NCBI GenBank assembly: GCA_021774955.1
Contig: JAJFIN010000121.1
Span: 1-19,435, forward strand
Source of the DNA: Alphaproteobacteria bacterium
Lineage (GTDB): Bacteria > Pseudomonadota > Alphaproteobacteria > M2410
Length of the DNA: 19,435 nt
Reading direction: 5' to 3'
The notes beneath the pieces are model-generated. The model was given only the letters and a program-made list of their open reading frames with translations. It did no database searches and had not been told where the DNA came from. Every line of letters starts with the position of its first letter. Positions within the stretch are counted from its first letter, which is position 1. The translations under genes were made by a program, and so were the position numbers. Shown in pieces: positions 15,027 through 19,435 of the stretch.

Positions 15027-15920
15027 TCAATTGTCGACAGTGTCAACAGGCTTTACCGGGGCAGTTCGTACATCGATAGATGCATCGAATGGTTTAGGTG
15101 CATAAGCTTCACCCCCACCATATGTCGTTTTCAATCCGACAGCTTCCATGTCACGCCAGCGCGCCGGTTGGCTCAACAGTGATTTTAGATAAGCGACATT
15201 ATGTTCAGCACGGCTGGCTGGAAGATGCGCCGATGCGATTGCAAAAGCTTCATCAAATCGACCCTGCAACCCAACAACAAGAGCGAGGTTGAGTTGTACA
15301 TCTTGATTTCCCGGTGCCAAACGCGCTGCTTTTTTTAACAAGCTTTCCGCCTGACCAAGATCACCTTTGAGCGCATAGGATAATCCCATATTGCTCAGAA
15401 TACTTGGATGATCAGGCGCTTCGAGAAGCGCCCGACCATAAACCCTAAGTGCCTCGTCGTGGCGGCCAAGTTGATCGAGGGCAACACCTTGCGCCGATAA
15501 GATCGACCATTCGTCAGGGAGCTCCGCTTCTGCTTTTCTCAGTAATTGTAAGGCACGATCTGCGTGGCCAAGTTCAACCAGGGCTTTACCAAATTCCGCC
15601 AAGACGCGAACATCTTCAGAATGGGTCAATGACGCCCGCATGAGAACAGCGATGGCGTCCTCGAATTTCTCTGCCTTGCGGAGCCCTCGAGCATAGGCCA
15701 GAGCCATTTCTGCATTTTCCGGGTTTTCTTGAAACTGTGTTTCAAGCTCTTCAATGTGTTGTTCGCTGATCGTTGTATTTTCGGCGTGTCTTTTACGCCC
15801 TTGGCTGGGGTTTTGGTTCGTCGCACAGCTGCCGATTAGTGCTACGGCGGCGCAGGCGACAACCAGCCTAAGAGAAATGGAATATTTTAACTGAGCGAGC
15901 ATCGCGAAACCGTTATTCAT
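15027..15920 (-). CDS. tadD: TadD-like TPR lipoprotein
   Basis: This 297-residue protein has a hydrophobic N-terminal segment (about 15-31) ending in a lipobox-like IGSC, with Cys32 the likely acylated residue, then tetratricopeptide repeats over about residues 55-245 (e.g. DEALRVYGRALLEAPDHPSI and AESLLKKAARLAPGNQDVQL). The C-terminal 40 residues are extended, with YGGGEAYAPKPF. TadD is a pilotin-like outer-membrane lipoprotein of the Tad machine. Here it is on the opposite strand from tadB and tadC, end to end with tadC, so it is under separate control. The start is unsure: ATG at 15920 lacks a good ribosome site, and Met7 at 15902 would give a shorter, more normal signal peptide. The assignment rests on TPR plus lipobox plus location. 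Confidence 0.88.
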   Translation of the reverse strand: MNNGFAMLAQLKYSISLRLVVACAAVALIGSCATNQNPSQGRKRHAENTTISEQHIEELETQFQENPENAEMALAYARGLRKAEKFEDAIAVLMRASLTHSEDVRVLAEFGKALVELGHADRALQLLRKAEAELPDEWSILSAQGVALDQLGRHDEALRVYGRALLEAPDHPSILSNMGLSYALKGDLGQAESLLKKAARLAPGNQDVQLNLALVVGLQGRFDEAFAIASAHLPASRAEHNVAYLKSLLSQPARWRDMEAVGLKTTYGGGEAYAPKPFDASIDVRTAPVKPVDTVDN

Positions 15921-16048
15921 ATTTGGTTTACCATCTCAAGTAGTGTTTCAAGGAAAACGAAACAAACTATTAAGGAGCACCGGTAGGCCTAGACCAGAGG
16001 CAGTTTCAGCCTATACTGAGGTTAAAAGAACCCGAAAAGATCACTTCG

Positions 16049-17104
16049 ATGACCCCGTCAAATTTAAAGTTGCGATCCTATTTGCGCATTACAATTCGTT
16101 CTTCGTCGATTCTATTTGTGTGCTTGTTGGGCGCTATGGCGCGCACCCCGGTCGATACCGTCCCGGTTGAGCAAACGATCTTTGAAATCGGCACCGGAAC
16201 GGTAAGCGGGACCTATTTTCCGGTTGGCGAGATGTTGGCCGCAGTCGTAAGTCATCCGGCAGGAAGCGTCATTTGCGCAATGGACCGGCCTTGTGGACCC
16301 GAGGGCTTGATCGCAATTGCCCAAACCTCAGATGGATCGATCATGAATGTGCGTGATGTAGATGCCCAAGTGATAGAATCGGCCTTGGCGCAAGCTGACA
16401 TCACATCTTGGGCAACTAACAGCGAAGAAATTTTCGCCAACGCCGAACCTAAGACTAATCTGCGCGTCATAGCCAATCTTTATCCCGAAAGCATCCATCT
16501 CGTCACCCGGCGCGGTGCCGGAATACGGTCAGTCGCGGGACTCCGCGGAAAACGTGTCTCTGTGGGCGCACCTCAATCAGGAACGATAGTCAATGCACAG
16601 ATTACTTTAGAAGCATATGGTATCAAAAAGAGTGAACTACAATTGATTGAGGCCGGCAGCACGATTGCCGCTGACCTCATTCTTAGGGGTGAATTGGACG
16701 CCTTCTTTTTCGTTGGCGGTGCACCTTTGCGATCGGTTCAACATCTGGCTCGGCAAGGTGCGATTGATCTCATAGATATTAGCGAAACGGCACCGACAAA
16801 ACGTCTTCTCAAGCGCTACAAATATTTTCGTCACGATGTTATTCCAGCTGGAACCTATGATGGAATTGGGGAGGTTACGACATTGTCAGTAGGGGCGCTT
16901 TGGATCGTTCACAAGGACGTCCCTGAAAGGCGGGTCTATGAGATCACGCGCGCTTTGTGGGGGTTGAAGAACCGATCTCTTTTAGAGCAAAGCCATGAAA
17001 AAGGAGCATTGTTGTCAATCGAGCGGGCAGTAACAGGGGTTCCAATTGAGTTTCATCCTGGCGCTGCCCGGTTTTACCGCGAGATCGGGATATTATCTGA
17101 TTGA
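16049..17104 (+). CDS. TAXI-family TRAP-type solute-binding protein, orphan
   Basis: The 351-residue product has an N-terminal basic-hydrophobic signal (about 8-31) and a periplasmic binding fold of the TAXI (TRAP-associated extracytoplasmic immunogenic) family. The hallmark is at about 45-60: EIGTGTVSGTYFPVGEML, matching the family's GTG-x-x-G-x-Y-x-PVG pattern. Later LRVIANLYPESIHLVTRRGAGI, LRGKRVSVGAPQSGT and DAFFFVGGAPLRSV are also typical. TAXI proteins bring small acids to TRAP permeases, but no TRAP membrane gene lies next to it in this window. The substrate cannot be predicted; a conserved Cys pair (Cys76, Cys82) brackets AMDRP. There is no strong ribosome site before the ATG. It ends 38 bp before the convergent glutathione transferase gene. 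Confidence 0.85.
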   Translation: MTPSNLKLRSYLRITIRSSSILFVCLLGAMARTPVDTVPVEQTIFEIGTGTVSGTYFPVGEMLAAVVSHPAGSVICAMDRPCGPEGLIAIAQTSDGSIMNVRDVDAQVIESALAQADITSWATNSEEIFANAEPKTNLRVIANLYPESIHLVTRRGAGIRSVAGLRGKRVSVGAPQSGTIVNAQITLEAYGIKKSELQLIEAGSTIAADLILRGELDAFFFVGGAPLRSVQHLARQGAIDLIDISETAPTKRLLKRYKYFRHDVIPAGTYDGIGEVTTLSVGALWIVHKDVPERRVYEITRALWGLKNRSLLEQSHEKGALLSIERAVTGVPIEFHPGAARFYREIGILSD

Positions 17105-17142
17105 CAATGATGGCAAGAGTTGGGTTTTTGCTGAAAGTTGGA

Positions 17143-17784
17143 CTAATTTTGTAATTCCTTGCGGGCTTCCGCGCACCAACGGTTCATTGCCGGCATGGAC
17201 ATAATTTGTTCGCAATACTCGCTTGCCTCCGTGGTCAATTCGACACCGTAGGTTTTGAAGCGAGTGGCGACTGGCGCAAACATCGCATCTGCGATTGTAA
17301 ATGCACCGAAGAGGAAAGAGCCGGTTGAAGGGGTACTTTCGAAACACTCCGACCAAAGAGCAATGATACGTTCAATGTCGCTGACGCAGGCCTCGCTTGG
17401 GTTTACATCATCGATTCGGCTAAGGATATCCATTGGCATTTCGTTGCGAAGCGCAGCGAACCCTGAATGCATTTCAGCGCTCACGCTTCTGGCCTTCGCA
17501 CGAACTTGTTTACCTGATGGCCATAGGTTTTTCTCCGGTGCAAGCTCTGCCAGGTACTCAAGGATAGCAAGTGAATCCCAAACTTTAGTGGATCCGTGAA
17601 CAAGAGTAGGAACCCAGCCCGAGGGGGAGTGTTCCAATATTTTTGTTTTTGTGTCGGGTTTACGTAAGGCAATATTTATTTCATCGAACGGAAAGCCAAA
17701 TTCCATCATGACCAGCCACGGCCGAAGCGACCAGCTTGAATAGTTTTTGTCTCCAATGATGAGTTCCATTTTATCAGTCGACAT
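17143..17784 (-). CDS. Glutathione S-transferase family protein
   Basis: This 213-residue protein has the two-domain layout of cytosolic glutathione transferases: a thioredoxin-fold N-terminal part (about 6-85) and an all-helical C-terminal part (about 95-205). The N-terminal part has IGDKNYSSWSLRPWL near residues 10-24, where a Ser could activate glutathione; GWVPTL with cis-Pro59; and the glutathione-binding DS pair at Asp70-Ser71. FLFGAFTIADAMFAPVATRF is the usual N-capping helix region. Its substrate is unknown. The start is taken as ATG at 17784, with GAGGT 7 bases upstream; a TTG one codon earlier and Met6 are alternatives. It diverges from the aminopeptidase gene across 91 bp and has no visible link to the pilus genes. 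Confidence 0.92.
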   Translation of the reverse strand: MSTDKMELIIGDKNYSSWSLRPWLVMMEFGFPFDEINIALRKPDTKTKILEHSPSGWVPTLVHGSTKVWDSLAILEYLAELAPEKNLWPSGKQVRAKARSVSAEMHSGFAALRNEMPMDILSRIDDVNPSEACVSDIERIIALWSECFESTPSTGSFLFGAFTIADAMFAPVATRFKTYGVELTTEASEYCEQIMSMPAMNRWCAEARKELQN

Positions 17785-17875
17785 CAAATGACCTCACGCG
17801 TTAAATACGACGGATTGCCCTCCAAGCATTGGCAGATTAGAGTTCAAGCAGAATTCGAATCCAAGAGGAAAAATA

Positions 17876-19258
17876 GTGTTTGAAAAGTTTACCACAGATG
17901 CATCGCACGCAACATTGATTGACCTTGTATCAGTTGAAGGAGTAGAGGAATGGTCAAAAACACTTTCTCCTATTGAGAAAACTTACGCGGAAGAAATGGA
18001 TTTCAACGCGGTCGCCACCACAATTGTTCGTCTACCCAATGAGACCGGTCATGTCGCACGTGTCGCTCTGGGGGTCGGTAAAAAGGAAGACCGATTTGTT
18101 ACCGCGCAGCTGCCCAAGCAGCTTGGCAAGGGTATTTTTAGGATCGGTCAAACGGCTGGATATTCACTTGACGATATTGCCCTCGGATGGGCGCTTGGAT
18201 GCTATAAGTTCGATAAATACCTCAACAATGACAGCATTGACTGTGCACAGCTTGTTTTGGGGTCTGAAGTTTCTCCAGAAGTTCTTTCGGCCACAGCCGA
18301 TGCTATCTTCCTGACCCGCGATCTTATAAACACACCAACGAGTGACATGGGGCCAGCACAATTGTCTGCCGCAATGGCACAGCTTGCGGAAAAACACGGT
18401 GCACGCTTTTCTGAAATCGTTGGTGACAATCTACTAAGCGAGAACTTTCCCATGATCCATGCGGTTGGGCGAGCGAGCGAGAATGAACCGCGATTGCTGG
18501 ATATGGTTTGGGGGGATTCTTCTGCACCGAAAGTAACATTGGTTGGCAAAGGGGTTTGTTTCGACACCGGTGGTCTCAATCTCAAAACCGGTGACTACAT
18601 GACCTTGATGAAAAAAGACATGGGCGGGGCTGCCAATGTGTTGGGCTTGGCGTCTTTAATCATGGATTTCAAATTGAAACTCAGATTAAGGGTCCTGATT
18701 CCCGCAGTTGAGAACTCGGTTGCCGGAAACGCCTATCGTCCTGGTGATATACTCAACAGTCGAAAAGGTATGACTGTCGAAATTGGTAACACCGATGCAG
18801 AAGGCAGACTTGTTCTTGCCGACGCCCTTGCCCTTGCCGATGAGGAGACCCCAGAAATTATCATCGATATGGCAACCCTAACCGGCGCCGCACGGGTGGC
18901 AATGGGACCGGAAGTTCCGCCCTTTTATTCCGATGATGAAGATTTAGCAGGAGAGATCCATGCATCATCGCAAAATATTGGCGATCCGCTATGGCGCCTT
19001 CCATTGTGGAAACCGTATGGAGAGAACCTGTCGTCAAAAGTCGCTGACATCAATCACATCTCATCGGGGCCATTTGCCGGATCCATAACGGCCGCTCTCT
19101 TTCTTCAAAAGTTTGTCACCGAAGCAAAGTCTTGGGTTCATCTCGACATATATGGGTGGAACGCAAAAGCCCGACCTGGCCGACCAATTGGAGGTGAAGC
19201 GCAAGGGATCCGCGCCCTGGTAAAGGTTCTTGAGGATCGTTATGGTCGTACTGCTTGA
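17876..19258 (+). CDS. M17 leucyl aminopeptidase family protein
   Basis: This 460-residue cytosolic dizinc aminopeptidase removes N-terminal residues from peptides. The C-terminal catalytic domain (about 175-455) holds every M17 ligand and catalytic residue at the spacing of E. coli PepA: Lys225 and Asp230 in VGKGVCFDTGG, catalytic Lys237, Asp248, Asp307 and Glu309 in NTDAEGR, and Arg311. The N-terminal domain (about 1-150) is shorter and diverged compared with PepA, so this is the shorter alphaproteobacterial 'leucyl aminopeptidase family' branch rather than PepA itself. The start codon is GTG, with AGAGGA 6 bases upstream. A MarR-like gene follows after 62 bp on the same strand, possibly in the same transcript. 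Confidence 0.95.
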   Translation: MFEKFTTDASHATLIDLVSVEGVEEWSKTLSPIEKTYAEEMDFNAVATTIVRLPNETGHVARVALGVGKKEDRFVTAQLPKQLGKGIFRIGQTAGYSLDDIALGWALGCYKFDKYLNNDSIDCAQLVLGSEVSPEVLSATADAIFLTRDLINTPTSDMGPAQLSAAMAQLAEKHGARFSEIVGDNLLSENFPMIHAVGRASENEPRLLDMVWGDSSAPKVTLVGKGVCFDTGGLNLKTGDYMTLMKKDMGGAANVLGLASLIMDFKLKLRLRVLIPAVENSVAGNAYRPGDILNSRKGMTVEIGNTDAEGRLVLADALALADEETPEIIIDMATLTGAARVAMGPEVPPFYSDDEDLAGEIHASSQNIGDPLWRLPLWKPYGENLSSKVADINHISSGPFAGSITAALFLQKFVTEAKSWVHLDIYGWNAKARPGRPIGGEAQGIRALVKVLEDRYGRTA

Positions 19259-19320
19259 TTTTGTGACCAAACCGGCGTTTAACTCGGAAGCGAAACGATT
19301 AACCGATCGAGGTTACTCCC

Positions 19321-19435
19321 ATGCGTCAACCGACAAAATCTGTCACACCACTTTACCTCTTGCAGGATGTCAGTCTTGCTCTGGTCCAACGCGAAGAGCC
19401 TGATCTAACTTCTCGGCAAATGGCGCTGCTTCTCT
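19321..19435 (+). CDS. MarR-like regulator, 5' part only
   Basis: The ATG at 19321 has GAGG 8 bases upstream and opens a frame that runs off the window after 38 codons. The visible part, containing PLYLLQDVSLALVQREEP and DLTSRQMALLL, resembles the N-terminus of small winged-helix MarR-family proteins that often follow this aminopeptidase in alphaproteobacteria. The DNA-binding helix itself lies beyond the edge, so the family call rests on a short match and on gene order from memory. Confidence 0.55.
   Translation, partial: MRQPTKSVTPLYLLQDVSLALVQREEPDLTSRQMALLL

Noticed and set aside
19279..19303. Two TTAA half-sites upstream of the MarR-like gene as a regulator site.
   Set aside because: They are 16 bases apart, not 7, and show no further symmetry.

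Overview
The window looks like a chromosomal segment from an alphaproteobacterium. Its core is a Tad/Cpa (tight adherence, Flp-type IVb pilus) locus in the order flp-cpaA-cpaB-cpaC-cpaD-cpaE-cpaF-tadB-tadC, which is the order usual in Caulobacter and Rhizobiales relatives. By eye the base composition is near 50% GC (not computed). The downstream order of an M17 aminopeptidase followed by a MarR-like gene also fits Rhizobiales-type alphaproteobacteria, but the genus cannot be fixed from the sequence. No IS element, tRNA, rRNA or CRISPR array was seen.

Layout. (1) 134-1258, minus: a protein joining a GvpL/GvpF-like gas-vesicle-protein region to a C-terminal J domain. (2) 1448-2608, minus: two TadE-type pseudopilin genes in one operon. 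(3) 2609-2888: a divergent regulatory region holding a possible 28-codon leader ORF. (4) 2889-4457, plus: tadG with a von Willebrand A domain. (5) 4485-4583: back-to-back terminators. (6) 4633-5118, minus: a small secreted protein that resembles only the N-terminal domain of the CpaC secretin. (7) 5518-5694, plus: the main Flp pilin, followed by a hairpin, and then (5813-5992) a second, divergent Flp-like pilin that starts with GTG. (8) 6198-14999, plus: cpaA, then after a 180-bp regulatory gap the tightly packed cpaB-C-D-E-F-tadB-tadC operon with two ATGA overlaps. (9) 15027-15920, minus: tadD, convergent with tadC. (10) 16049-17104, plus: an orphan TAXI-type solute-binding protein. (11) 17143-17784, minus: a glutathione S-transferase. 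(12) 17876-19258, plus: an M17 leucyl aminopeptidase with a GTG start. (13) 19321 to the edge: the start of a MarR-like gene.

How the pilus genes fit together (family knowledge applied to what is seen). CpaA cleaves the Flp prepilins and the TadE-like pseudopilins after the G in their GATAIEY-type motifs. TadB and TadC form the inner-membrane platform driven by the CpaF ATPase, and CpaE is the ParA/MinD-like localisation factor. CpaC is the outer-membrane secretin, helped by the lipoproteins CpaD and TadD. CpaB is the periplasmic linker. The TadE proteins and TadG are minor or tip-associated components. The set looks complete for a working pilus.

The points most worth a second look are the cryptic second pilin, the GvpL/F-J-domain fusion with no gas vesicle structural gene in view, the stand-alone secretin N-domain protein, the leader ORF before tadG, and the inverted repeats before cpaB.
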